Shown here: piece by piece, positions 8,276 through 16,769 of the stretch
Layout: every line of letters starts with the position of its first letter
How positions within the stretch are numbered: position 1 is the stretch's first letter
Assembly: GCA_022360175.1 (NCBI GenBank)
Contig: JAKSDI010000278.1
Coordinates: 90,005-154,004, forward strand
DNA: 64,000 nucleotides
DNA from: Chitinophagales bacterium
GTDB taxonomy: Bacteria; Bacteroidota; Bacteroidia; Chitinophagales; Saprospiraceae
Direction of reading: 5' to 3'
Translations under genes and position numbers: made by a program
The notes under the pieces: model-generated
Databases searched by the model: none
The model's input: the letters and a program-made list of their open reading frames with translations, nothing else
Told to the model about the DNA's origin: nothing

Positions 8276-10652
8276 ATTTGCCGATTATTTCGAATTGTTG
8301 TACAAGCCTTTGCCCTTGTTCATCAACTAATGTAAGTACATGCTTTCCTATAGAAGGAGCAAACTCCATGCTATGAAATTCACGAGTCGTACCAATGTAT
8401 GTTTCATCTATATGCCAATAAATAGCTAGCTCATTAGAACGATGTGCTACTTTGAAAACTGTTTTTGAAGGTTGTCCATTCAAATCAACGGGTACATAAA
8501 TTTTTGTGGGGTATTTAGGATATATCAACTGCATGTTGTTAGCTGCTGTTGTGGGATCACAATCTGAACGAAAGGGTGGAATCGTATAATAGTCAGGATG
8601 TTTTTTTCGATAATAATGTTCTGCAACAGGAGGGAGAGAAAAGAAAGATGCTTTTATCATATTGCCTGGAGATTCACATTGAGCATTCACTCTCCATTGC
8701 TGGCTTTGATCTAGATAGACAGTATGATGGAATTTACAAACATCGGCATTGACACTACTGGCAGGAGCCCAGATAGTATCTGTTGGGCAATTAGGAGAAG
8801 GACGGTAGGCACTTTTTTGACAAACAGATAGTTCTATCATATCATCATAAGGCGGTTCGAACCATTCATTTTTTCCTGGTAAGCGGTTAAAAATGTCAAA
8901 TAATACGGGAGCTGCTGCCTTTATGCCAATCAGGCCAGGCCTTCCTTCTCCATCAGCATTTCCTGCCCATACACCCACTGCATATTTGGGATTGACACCT
9001 ATTGCCCATGCATCTCGAAAACCAAAACTGGTTCCTGTTTTCCAGGCAATACGCCTGCTGGATTCAAAGTTTTCCCATTCTCCCTCGGAATTAGGGCGTT
9101 CTACTTCCTCCATAGCTTCAAATGTGAACCAGATAGCACTGGCGCCAAATCCTGGTGGTGTATTTTGTAAATGCGCTGAAGGACGCTGATAAGGAGTATA
9201 AGAAGCAGGGTGTATATCCCATTTATCATACTGGCTATTGTACGGGTGATAATGCTTTAATACACGAGCCATACAGGCATAAGCATTGGTTATATCCCAT
9301 AAGTTGGCTTCAGCTCCACCTAATACTAAAGGGAGGCCATAGTGGCTGGCAGGATGATTAATAGTAGTGAGCCCTATCTTTTGAAGATGATAATGAAACT
9401 TTTCTAAACCATATTGAGATAATAAACGCACAATAGGTACATTTAAAGAGCGTATTAATGCTCGATCAGCTCTAACCATTCCATCATAATCTTCGTGAAA
9501 GTTTTCTGGACGATAACCACCCATTTGAGTTGGCACATCTGCCAAAATGCTTTGAGGGCTGATCAATCCTTCCTGAAGGCAACGAGCATATAAAAAAGGC
9601 TTGAGAATGCTGCCAGTACTTCGAGGAGCTGTGATTACATCTACCTGATTAGCATGCCTTGATCCTGCTTCTGGAACATTTCCAGCATAGGCTAATACTT
9701 GCCCGCTTTCTACATCTATTATTATTGCTGCCAGATTGTGAATTTGGTTGCCACTCAATCTTTTTTGATGATGCGCCAGTACACTGTTGAGCTGTTTTTG
9801 CAGTGGAAGTTGAATACTTGTATTGATACGGGCATTCCTTGGTTTATCAGTATATTCGAGGTAGGCCCTGTCCAGCAAATGAGGTGCCAATTGAGGAAGA
9901 GGAAGAGGCGCCTCGGGAAGAGGTTCTTCTATCGCCAATTCATAAGTTAAACTGTCCAGTATTGTTTCCTCCAACAATTTACCCAATAAGCGGTTGCGCT
10001 TTTGTAAAAGAGCATCTCTGCTTCTGCCAGGGTGGATTAATCCAGGACTATTGGGCAATACTGCCATCATGCAGGTTTCAGCCCAGGAAAGTAAATGAGG
10101 AGGTTTGCCATAGTACCTCCAGGAAGCAGCTTCTAATCCCACAATATTTCCTCCAAAAGGAGCGTGAGATGCATATAGTTTTAAAATATCTTTTTTCGAA
10201 TATCCTAACTCGAGCCGGGTGGCTTGAATCATTTCCAGTAGCTTTCGCCAAATGGTACGAGGAGGGTTCCCTCCTGCCATACGAATTACTTGCATACTGA
10301 TAGTGGACCCTCCACTAACAATTTTTCGATTCTTAATATTTTGCCATAAAGCACGCGCTAAACCAATAGGATCTACACCAGGATGGTGATAGAAACGATG
10401 ATCCTCAAATGCAATTAAAGCCGATGCAAATTTATCAGGTACACTATCGATAGGAGGAAATCTCCACTGCCCGTCTTTTGAAATACGAGCACCTAATAAT
10501 GAACCCTCAGAGCTTTCTAATACAAAGCTCTGAGGGGTATTGAAAAGAGGGCGTGGCAGGCAAAACCAGTAAGCCAATATTATTACGATGCATAGTGCCA
10601 GCGTAATAAAAGGATATTTCTTTAATAGCAATTTTAAGTTTGACCTTGCCAT
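8274..10652 (-). CDS. pbpC: Penicillin-binding protein 1C (glycosyltransferase/transpeptidase)
   Basis: Class A penicillin-binding protein of 792 residues that polymerises and may cross-link peptidoglycan. One N-terminal membrane helix lies at about 13-32. The GT51 glycosyltransferase domain follows, with the catalytic Glu in FEDHRFYHHPGVDP and the stretch SGGSTISMQ. The transpeptidase domain has the active-site serine in RSTGSILKP (SxxK-type), a central motif region and KTGTSFGFRDAW (the KTG box). The C-terminal about 90 residues form the beta-rich BiPBP_C domain typical of PBP1C. All catalytic motifs are intact. The stop overlaps the T run of the terminator at 8233. A secreted unknown gene lies 46 bases upstream in the same direction and may be co-transcribed. 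Confidence 0.95.
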   Translation of the reverse strand: MARSNLKLLLKKYPFITLALCIVIILAYWFCLPRPLFNTPQSFVLESSEGSLLGARISKDGQWRFPPIDSVPDKFASALIAFEDHRFYHHPGVDPIGLARALWQNIKNRKIVSGGSTISMQVIRMAGGNPPRTIWRKLLEMIQATRLELGYSKKDILKLYASHAPFGGNIVGLEAASWRYYGKPPHLLSWAETCMMAVLPNSPGLIHPGRSRDALLQKRNRLLGKLLEETILDSLTYELAIEEPLPEAPLPLPQLAPHLLDRAYLEYTDKPRNARINTSIQLPLQKQLNSVLAHHQKRLSGNQIHNLAAIIIDVESGQVLAYAGNVPEAGSRHANQVDVITAPRSTGSILKPFLYARCLQEGLISPQSILADVPTQMGGYRPENFHEDYDGMVRADRALIRSLNVPIVRLLSQYGLEKFHYHLQKIGLTTINHPASHYGLPLVLGGAEANLWDITNAYACMARVLKHYHPYNSQYDKWDIHPASYTPYQRPSAHLQNTPPGFGASAIWFTFEAMEEVERPNSEGEWENFESSRRIAWKTGTSFGFRDAWAIGVNPKYAVGVWAGNADGEGRPGLIGIKAAAPVLFDIFNRLPGKNEWFEPPYDDMIELSVCQKSAYRPSPNCPTDTIWAPASSVNADVCKFHHTVYLDQSQQWRVNAQCESPGNMIKASFFSLPPVAEHYYRKKHPDYYTIPPFRSDCDPTTAANNMQLIYPKYPTKIYVPVDLNGQPSKTVFKVAHRSNELAIYWHIDETYIGTTREFHSMEFAPSIGKHVLTLVDEQGQRLVQQFEIIGK

Positions 10653-10698
10653 TTACAAGTTCTCATTGTCTCTCTATACTTGACAATGATTGATCAAA

Positions 10699-11184
10699 TT
10701 ATGGATTCACCTGTACATGTGATTGCTCAATGGCCCAGTTGTCACCTTGTTGTTTAAACACAAATGATCCAATAATGCTCTTTCTAAAGTTAGATGGTAA
10801 TGCTCCACTCAAATTCATTGAAAGCCGATCAGCGCGAAACATACCAGAAACGCCTAAAATACCCAAATGGCCATTTTGAGAACGATCCTGTTTTAATTGT
10901 TCTTCCTGCTCTTCAGTGATGAGTTCTATAGGAAATGGGAAACCGTAAAAATCTTCAGGTCCTAATTGATTCAACAATTGGGTGAAAGGCAATCGGTCTA
11001 TATTGGGCCTACGGCGCTGAACGATGTAAAGTGTGCGAGACTCTCCCCATTCTTCTTGAACAAGTTGTTCCATATCAGGGTGAGAAAATGCCAATTCCAG
11101 GCAGCTTAAAAGGTCGTTTTCTGACTGGCTGATGCCTAGCTGCATTGCAATTGCTACAAATACGAGCGTAAGTAATGATCTCAT
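10699..11184 (-). CDS. Secreted protein of unknown function
   Basis: A 161-residue protein with signal peptide 1-19 (ending LGISQ). The body has an acidic helical part (LELAFSHPDMEQLVQEEWGE) and a C-terminal beta-rich part with basic residues. No cysteine motif, membrane helix or known catalytic pattern is seen. It is 46 bases upstream of pbpC on the same strand, so co-transcription is plausible, and divergent from the VWA gene. I do not recognise a family. Confidence 0.65.
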   Translation of the reverse strand: MRSLLTLVFVAIAMQLGISQSENDLLSCLELAFSHPDMEQLVQEEWGESRTLYIVQRRRPNIDRLPFTQLLNQLGPEDFYGFPFPIELITEEQEEQLKQDRSQNGHLGILGVSGMFRADRLSMNLSGALPSNFRKSIIGSFVFKQQGDNWAIEQSHVQVNP

Positions 11185-11283
11185 GTATAAATGATTCTAT
11201 TTTATGTTTTAACGCAAAGTAGCAAAATTTCTTTTTTAAATTTTATGTAATAACATCTTTGCCTGCATCCTACCATAAAAAAC

Positions 11284-13188
11284 ATGAAACAATTCCTTAT
11301 TCTTATCAGCCTGGCAGTTCTATTTGGAGCTGCTCAATTTGCCAATACTTATACAGATAGTCATTTGATTGAAGGTATCGTTCTTGATCAGGATACAGGT
11401 AGCCCTCTCTTTGGAGTTAGCGTATTGGAAAAAGGCACTACCAATGGCACCAATACAGACTTTGATGGTCGATTCTCTCTTACAGTAACAAACGCGGCTG
11501 CTACTCTGGTGATTAGCTATACGGGTTATCAAAGCAAGGAAATAACAAATATTACTCCGGGGAAAGAAATAAAAATTCACTTAGGAGTCAATAATATGGT
11601 TCTGGATGAGGTAGTGGTCACAGGGAAATCTCGTCCTCGCCTGGGATTGGGCAAGGTCTTTAAAAAAGACAGAAGTAGTGCACCTGCTACTTATCATACT
11701 GCTCCTTATGTAAATAGCCATATCCCACCATCCGATCCTGTTGATAACTGGAATACTGAAGACTATGCATTGATTCAGGAAAATCGCTTTTTGGAAGTAG
11801 GGCAGGAACCACTTTCTACTTTTTCTATTGATGTGGATGCTGCTTCTTATAGCAATATGCGCCGTTTTCTTAAAAATGGGCAAACACCCCCTAAAGATGC
11901 TGTACGAATAGAAGAGATGGTCAATTATTTTGATTACGAGTATCCACAGCCGCAGGGAGAACACCCTTTTGAAGTAGTCACTGAATTCTCAGATTGTCCC
12001 TGGCAACCTAAGCATCAGTTATTGCACGTAGGCTTGCAAGGCAAAGAAATTCCGATGGAAAATCTTCCTGCTTCCAATCTGGTATTCCTGATTGATGTAT
12101 CAGGAAGTATGGAAAACGCAAACAAGCTTCCTTTATTAAAGTCATCGTTTAAATTATTGACAGATCAGCTTCGAGAACAGGATAAGGTATCCATAGTCGT
12201 TTATGCTGGCGCAGCGGGTTTGGTATTAGAACCTACTGCTGGCACTGACAAACGGAAAATTAAAGATGCTCTTTCCAAATTACAGGCAGGAGGCTCTACC
12301 GCAGGTGGTGCAGGGATTCAACTTGCATATAAAACAGCCCGCGAACATTTCATTGAAGGTGGAAATAATCGCGTAATTCTGGCTACGGATGGAGATTTTA
12401 ATATTGGAGCTAGCAGTGATGCTGAACTGGTTCGTATGATTGAAAAAGAAAGAGAAAGTGGTGTTTTCTTAACTGTTCTAGGCTTTGGAATGGGAAATTA
12501 TAAGGACAATAAAATGCAACAGTTAGCAGATAAAGGGAATGGCAATCATGCTTATATAGATGATATTAGTGAAGCGCAAAAAGTGCTGGTATCAGAGTTT
12601 GGAGGTACCGTTTTCGCTATAGCGAAAGATGTAAAAATTCAAATAGAGTTTAACCCTGAGCATGTACAGGCTTACCGATTAATTGGCTATGAAAACCGTA
12701 TGCTGGAAAATGAGGATTTTAATGATGATAAAAAAGATGCGGGTGAATTGGGGTCAGGGCATACCGTAACGGCTTTATACGAAATAATACCATCAGGAAC
12801 GAAGAGTGATTTTCTGGCTGATGTAGATGAGCTTAAATACCAAAAGGAAAATAAACCAAATGCTGCAAGCCGCAATTCTGAGGAATTGTGCACCGTCAAA
12901 CTCCGCTATAAAAAACCAGATGGTAATGTCAGTCAGAAAATAGAACATATCGTATCTGCAAATGATATAAAGGAAGCTAGTGATAATTTCTTATGGTCTG
13001 CCGCTGTTGCCGAATTTGGTATGTTACTACGTAATTCAGAATATAAAAGTAAAGCGAACTATGAGCAAGTAATTCAATTGGCAAAAAAAGCAAAAGGAAA
13101 AGATGAAAATGGCTATCGCCAGGAATTTATCAAAATGGCAAAAACCATGCATAGCCTTGCTGATCCTGAAATGGCAGGGAAGGAGTAA
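11284..13188 (+). CDS. VWA-domain protein (YfbK-like) with CarboxypepD_reg-like N terminus
   Basis: A 634-residue exported protein with signal peptide 1-20. Residues about 28-112 are a CarboxypepD_reg-like beta-sandwich as found in SusC receptors, ending LDEVVVTGK. A von Willebrand factor N-terminal region follows (about 155-235: STFSIDVDAASYSNMRRFL). The VWA domain comes next (about 245-420), with the complete metal-site start DVSGSM and later TDGDFN. The C-terminal part (about 430-630) resembles DUF3520, as in E. coli YfbK. Its role is unknown; such proteins are surface or periplasmic adhesion or assembly modules. It is monocistronic, and a heptamer array begins 3 bases after its stop. Confidence 0.85.
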   Translation: MKQFLILISLAVLFGAAQFANTYTDSHLIEGIVLDQDTGSPLFGVSVLEKGTTNGTNTDFDGRFSLTVTNAAATLVISYTGYQSKEITNITPGKEIKIHLGVNNMVLDEVVVTGKSRPRLGLGKVFKKDRSSAPATYHTAPYVNSHIPPSDPVDNWNTEDYALIQENRFLEVGQEPLSTFSIDVDAASYSNMRRFLKNGQTPPKDAVRIEEMVNYFDYEYPQPQGEHPFEVVTEFSDCPWQPKHQLLHVGLQGKEIPMENLPASNLVFLIDVSGSMENANKLPLLKSSFKLLTDQLREQDKVSIVVYAGAAGLVLEPTAGTDKRKIKDALSKLQAGGSTAGGAGIQLAYKTAREHFIEGGNNRVILATDGDFNIGASSDAELVRMIEKERESGVFLTVLGFGMGNYKDNKMQQLADKGNGNHAYIDDISEAQKVLVSEFGGTVFAIAKDVKIQIEFNPEHVQAYRLIGYENRMLENEDFNDDKKDAGELGSGHTVTALYEIIPSGTKSDFLADVDELKYQKENKPNAASRNSEELCTVKLRYKKPDGNVSQKIEHIVSANDIKEASDNFLWSAAVAEFGMLLRNSEYKSKANYEQVIQLAKKAKGKDENGYRQEFIKMAKTMHSLADPEMAGKE

Positions 13189-13191
13189 TTT

Positions 13192-13240
13192 GTGAGTAGT
13201 GAGTAGTGAGTAGTGAGTAGTGAGTAGTGAGTAGTGATTG
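13192..13240. repeat. Heptanucleotide array GTGAGTA
   Basis: Six perfect GTGAGTA units (13192-13233) followed by GTGATTG (13234-13240), starting three bases after the stop of the VWA gene. GTGATTG is also half of the 14-bp unit at 25989. Confidence 0.95.
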
Positions 13241-13379
13241 GAAGAAAAAGGCTAGATCGGAAAAAGATTGATTATTGTTTTGCTATGTATTTAAAGGGGA
13301 TGCTTGGCTTTGAGTTGGGCATTCCCTCTTATACTTGGTTGAGCATTTGAAGTCGGAACCATCTAAACTTTTTCAACTT

Positions 13380-13438
13380 CCCTAAACCCTAAACCCTAAA
13401 CCCTAAACCCTAAACCCTAAACCCTAAACCCTAAACCC
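13380..13438. repeat. Heptanucleotide array CCCTAAA (plant-telomere-like unit)
   Basis: Eight perfect CCCTAAA units (13380-13435) plus CCC, ending one base before the stop codon of the minus-strand glycosidase gene. The unit equals the common plant telomere repeat, but both flanks are ordinary bacterial genes in a continuous contig. The rest of 13241-13379 holds only a weak hairpin (GGGATGC with GCATTCCC). Confidence 0.95.
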
Positions 13439-13439
13439 A

Positions 13440-15848
13440 TCATACCTCTATCCCCAGAATCTGTCCAAGATTGAGAAACGCCTCTTTCCATTCCTCAGAA
13501 GGATAGTCCCAACTATCGGCTTTTTGATCATTTAGTAATGAAAAATAAGCGTTTTGACTTTGCCATAAATAGAGTTTTGCGCCTACTTCTTCTAATACAC
13601 TCAAGATGGTATGAATGGTAATGAGTTTAGGAATGTCATCATCAGTTTGCTCGAGGGATTCAATTTCTTTTAAGATACGATTGCTTACTGCCAGACGAAA
13701 ATCCTGAATATTCTGGATGTCAAGACCCCAGAGTTGATACTCCTTATATAGATGCTGAAGCTTTCTTATATTCAGACTACCATTAGTAAACAATGCCATT
13801 AGTTCTCGCTTAATAACAAATTGAGCGGCTGTTTTATAAAATTCAGGAACGGGGATGTCACTTTTGGAGATGCCTACCATCAATTGGTAATTGTTGTTGT
13901 AGATAGAACGATAAGCTTTTTCTACCTGCTCTTTACTTTGTTCTGTGATGAGTTGTAAGATTTTTTGTTTTTCATCTCGGAACAAATGCCAGATAGAGAA
14001 TTTTTCTTTATCAAAATATTCCTGCATGATACCAATGACACCTCCCAGATTAGTTTCCTGAAAAGCTTGCTGAATACGTTCCGACATCTCATCAAATATC
14101 GTTTGTTTCATATCCAGAGATATGTTTCCGATGATGTGTTGCTGGCCTAGATATAGTACTGCAAAACTGAAATGTTTGGTTGATAAAGTGGTTTTAGATT
14201 TAACGGTAGTTCTGCCTATTGCTAGTTTTTGTTTTCCTGCTGATAGCCTATAAAAGGCCTCACTATCTGCTATGTAATTGAAAAATTCCAGGTGCTCAGG
14301 ATATTCTTCAAAAATAGATGAAGCTGCATAGTGCATCCCTACTCTGTCTAAGGTGACACGAGCAGGAACGACGTATTCCAGATAGCTGGAAGCACCATCG
14401 TTGTATACATTACTTGGTGCTTTTTTAAGACGATTGATGAATTCGTCGTGTAAATCTACCTCTGCTACTTGCCAGGCATAGTGAATAGCTCTATTGGCAT
14501 ACTGGAGAATCTGGTTGGTCTCTAATCCGGATATTTCATCAAAAAACCATCCGCAACTGGTGTACATAAGCATGGCATGACGCTGCATTTCCAGTAAACG
14601 CAATACTTTTGTTTTTTCTTCGGCAGATAACGAACGAGTATGATGCTTTTGAAGAAATTGATCAATAGTATTTTGATTCCTGTCAAGGAGAATATCAATA
14701 TAATCATTGCGAGTTTCCCAGACATCTTTAAGGAATATGCTTGCTTCCTTTTCGTAAATAGGAATCAGTTGATCTCGTAGCCAATCCAGGGCTTCGCGCA
14801 AAGGGCCTCGCCATTCCTGATTCCATCCAGGGCCACCACCTGCATTACAGCCACAATTTGATTGCCATCGCTCTACGCCATGCACACAACTCCAGGAACT
14901 ATTCTCATGTATTTGAACCTCGTATTCAGGGGGGAATAATTCCAGATATTGCCCATAATTGGTAATGGTAGCAAGCTGCTGCTCTTCAATATGGCGAAGG
15001 CAAGCAGCTAGTGCCATTTCACCTCTGGAGTGATGGTGGCCATAGCTTTCACCATCTGTAGCAATATGAGCTAATTGAGGAGTATTGTTTCCGTCAAATG
15101 CCTCCATGAATTTGTTGGCAAAGTGGATGCCATTATTAAGCAAGCCTTCGAAAGCTACTCCTTGTGCAATGCCTCCATGATAAAAAAACAATGCGATGCT
15201 TTTTCCGGAAGGAAGCTTAAAGAGGTATGGACGACGACTATCAATTGCAGCATGGCCTAATTGAGCCCATCCTTCTTCACCAATCTTTCGAAAGGCTTTC
15301 CCTTGTCGAGGAGCAAGTATTGTAAATTTGATACCTTGGTCAGCCAAGACTTCTAATGTCTCCGTATTAGCAGCTGTTTCAGCCAGCCATATGCCTTCTG
15401 GTTTTCTACCAAATCGATACTCAAAATCTTTGATTCCCCATATGGTTTGAGTGATTTTATCCCGCTCATTGCAAAGTGGCAAAATCAGATGGCTATGTAC
15501 TTGTGCTAGTGCAGAACCATGACCTCCAAAACGTTTCTGACTGGCTTTGTCTGCCTTAAGTATAAGCTGATAAGTCTCAGGAGAAGCCTTTTCCATCCAG
15601 GAAAGTAGAGTAGGGCCAAAGTTGAAACTAATACTAGAGTAATTATTGACAATATCTATAATGTGGTCAGACTTATTTAGGATACGAGCAGCGGCATTAG
15701 GAGCATAACATTCAAAATTGATACGCTCGTTCCAGTCGTGAAAAGGGGTAGCAGAATCCTGAATTTCTACTGTTTCCAGCCAGGCATTTTCTCGTGGAGG
15801 TTGATAAAAATGACCATGTATACAGATATATTTATTGGCTTTACTCAT
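13440..15848 (-). CDS. GH57-type glycosidase with DUF3536
   Basis: An 802-residue cytosolic protein (no signal peptide). The N-terminal half is a GH57 alpha-amylase/alpha-mannosidase-like barrel. It starts YICIHGHFYQPPRENAWL, then shows GIWLAETAANTETL, where the catalytic Glu of GH57 is expected, and TDGESYGHHHSRGEMAL, where the acid Asp region lies. The C-terminal half is the DUF3536 extension. Known relatives act on alpha-glucans or mannosides, but the substrate here is not known. A longer frame begins at 15884; I prefer the ATG at 15848 because the family conservation starts right after it. A lone gene; the CCCTAAA array follows its stop. Confidence 0.88.
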   Translation of the reverse strand: MSKANKYICIHGHFYQPPRENAWLETVEIQDSATPFHDWNERINFECYAPNAAARILNKSDHIIDIVNNYSSISFNFGPTLLSWMEKASPETYQLILKADKASQKRFGGHGSALAQVHSHLILPLCNERDKITQTIWGIKDFEYRFGRKPEGIWLAETAANTETLEVLADQGIKFTILAPRQGKAFRKIGEEGWAQLGHAAIDSRRPYLFKLPSGKSIALFFYHGGIAQGVAFEGLLNNGIHFANKFMEAFDGNNTPQLAHIATDGESYGHHHSRGEMALAACLRHIEEQQLATITNYGQYLELFPPEYEVQIHENSSWSCVHGVERWQSNCGCNAGGGPGWNQEWRGPLREALDWLRDQLIPIYEKEASIFLKDVWETRNDYIDILLDRNQNTIDQFLQKHHTRSLSAEEKTKVLRLLEMQRHAMLMYTSCGWFFDEISGLETNQILQYANRAIHYAWQVAEVDLHDEFINRLKKAPSNVYNDGASSYLEYVVPARVTLDRVGMHYAASSIFEEYPEHLEFFNYIADSEAFYRLSAGKQKLAIGRTTVKSKTTLSTKHFSFAVLYLGQQHIIGNISLDMKQTIFDEMSERIQQAFQETNLGGVIGIMQEYFDKEKFSIWHLFRDEKQKILQLITEQSKEQVEKAYRSIYNNNYQLMVGISKSDIPVPEFYKTAAQFVIKRELMALFTNGSLNIRKLQHLYKEYQLWGLDIQNIQDFRLAVSNRILKEIESLEQTDDDIPKLITIHTILSVLEEVGAKLYLWQSQNAYFSLLNDQKADSWDYPSEEWKEAFLNLGQILGIEV

Positions 15849-15953
15849 GAGTTTATTCTTACTTGGATACGCAAGATACAGCAAATAGTGTTAAAGTTAC
15901 AATAACTAAAAGGAAGTGGAAAAATTGTTGAATATTAACAAAATCTTAAGTTT

Positions 15954-15984
15954 TTGATAAGATTTCTATAATAGTTTACGTTTG
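15954..15984 (+). promoter_or_regulatory. Bacteroidota sigma promoter for the lipoprotein gene
   Basis: TTG at 15954-15956 (within a run of T), a 20-base spacer, and TACGTTTG at 15977-15984 match the -33/-7 form TTTG-N19-21-TAnnTTTG. The predicted start is near 15991, about 36 bases before the ATG at 16027. Confidence 0.65.
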
Positions 15985-16026
15985 TAGGGTGAGTTGTATA
16001 ACTTCACAAAAATCAACTTTATTATT

Positions 16027-16572
16027 ATGCGTAAATTAATTGTGTTTTCAATTTTGGCATTAGCTTTTACCGCTTGTAGCAACGTAGGCCAGTACAAAGA
16101 AGCGATCGAAGGCCTTTCTTCTAATTGGGAAGAAACTACTACCAAAGTATCTGGTGTAGTAGATCAAATTTCTCAGGCACAAGAAATGGCAAAATCAGCT
16201 TTGGCCAGTATGAGCCCTTCGGAAGAAATCGTTGCTCAAATGAGCGAAGAGCAAACAAGTACTTTGAATGGTATTAAGGAAAGTGTACAGGCACAAATGG
16301 GAGGCTTGGGAGAGCTTTCTAAGACTGCATTTGAGTTTGTAAACAAATGGCAGGCAGAAGGAGAAACCTTAAAAGGCCTAACTGATGGGCTTAGTAACGG
16401 AAAGCTACCTAAAGATGTACAAACTACTATCGATGGATTAAAAGGCATAGTAGACGAAGCGAATACTAATGTAGAAGGTTGGAATGGCCAGCTAGGCTCT
16501 GCTAAAGAAGCTGTAGGTGCAGCTGTTCAGGCATACACCGATTTGATGGGATCTTTTCAGATGGAAGGATAA
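16027..16572 (+). CDS. Helical lipoprotein of unknown function
   Basis: A 181-residue lipoprotein with signal MRKLIVFSILALAFTAC, the lipid Cys being residue 17. The mature part is helical, Ala/Glu/Gln/Ser-rich, with coiled-coil-like stretches (DQISQAQEMAKSALASM and later KLPKDVQTTIDGLKGIV). An upstream in-frame ATG at 15994 would hide the signal, so 16027 is preferred and fits the promoter. It resembles small periplasmic or outer-membrane coiled-coil lipoproteins; no family is recognised. Confidence 0.8.
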   Translation: MRKLIVFSILALAFTACSNVGQYKEAIEGLSSNWEETTTKVSGVVDQISQAQEMAKSALASMSPSEEIVAQMSEEQTSTLNGIKESVQAQMGGLGELSKTAFEFVNKWQAEGETLKGLTDGLSNGKLPKDVQTTIDGLKGIVDEANTNVEGWNGQLGSAKEAVGAAVQAYTDLMGSFQMEG

Positions 16573-16640
16573 TATTAGTCCAGTAACACTCCGTGGTGAT
16601 TTTTGATCATTCACTTAAATCATCCACGGGCTATTGTGAA

Positions 16641-16684
16641 AAAATGGGCTTATTTACAGGAAGGTAAATAAGCCCATTTTTTTA
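16641..16684. terminator. Strong bidirectional terminator
   Basis: A perfect 17-bp stem, AAAATGGGCTTATTTAC (16641-16657) with its complement (16664-16680), around a 6-base loop, flanked by A and T tracts. It ends the lipoprotein gene on plus and can end the T9SS cargo gene on minus. Confidence 0.93.
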
Positions 16685-16769
16685 AATCGTATGGATGAAA
16701 TTTATTTGTGGCTGGATTAAGCTTACTCCTTCACGATTTTCCGTATCCAGCGCTCTCCAGTATTACTAA

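Noticed and set aside
8860..8880. tRNA-like GGTTCGAACC sequence
   Set aside because: It lies inside the pbpC coding frame, and no cloverleaf can be formed around it. No tRNA found elsewhere.
11581..11964. Minus-strand frame inside the VWA-domain gene
   Set aside because: Fully antisense to a gene with clear domains and signal peptide.
13380..13438. CCCTAAA repeats as a true telomere or plant contamination
   Set aside because: The array is only 59 bases, lies between two intact bacterial genes, and other heptamer arrays occur in the window.
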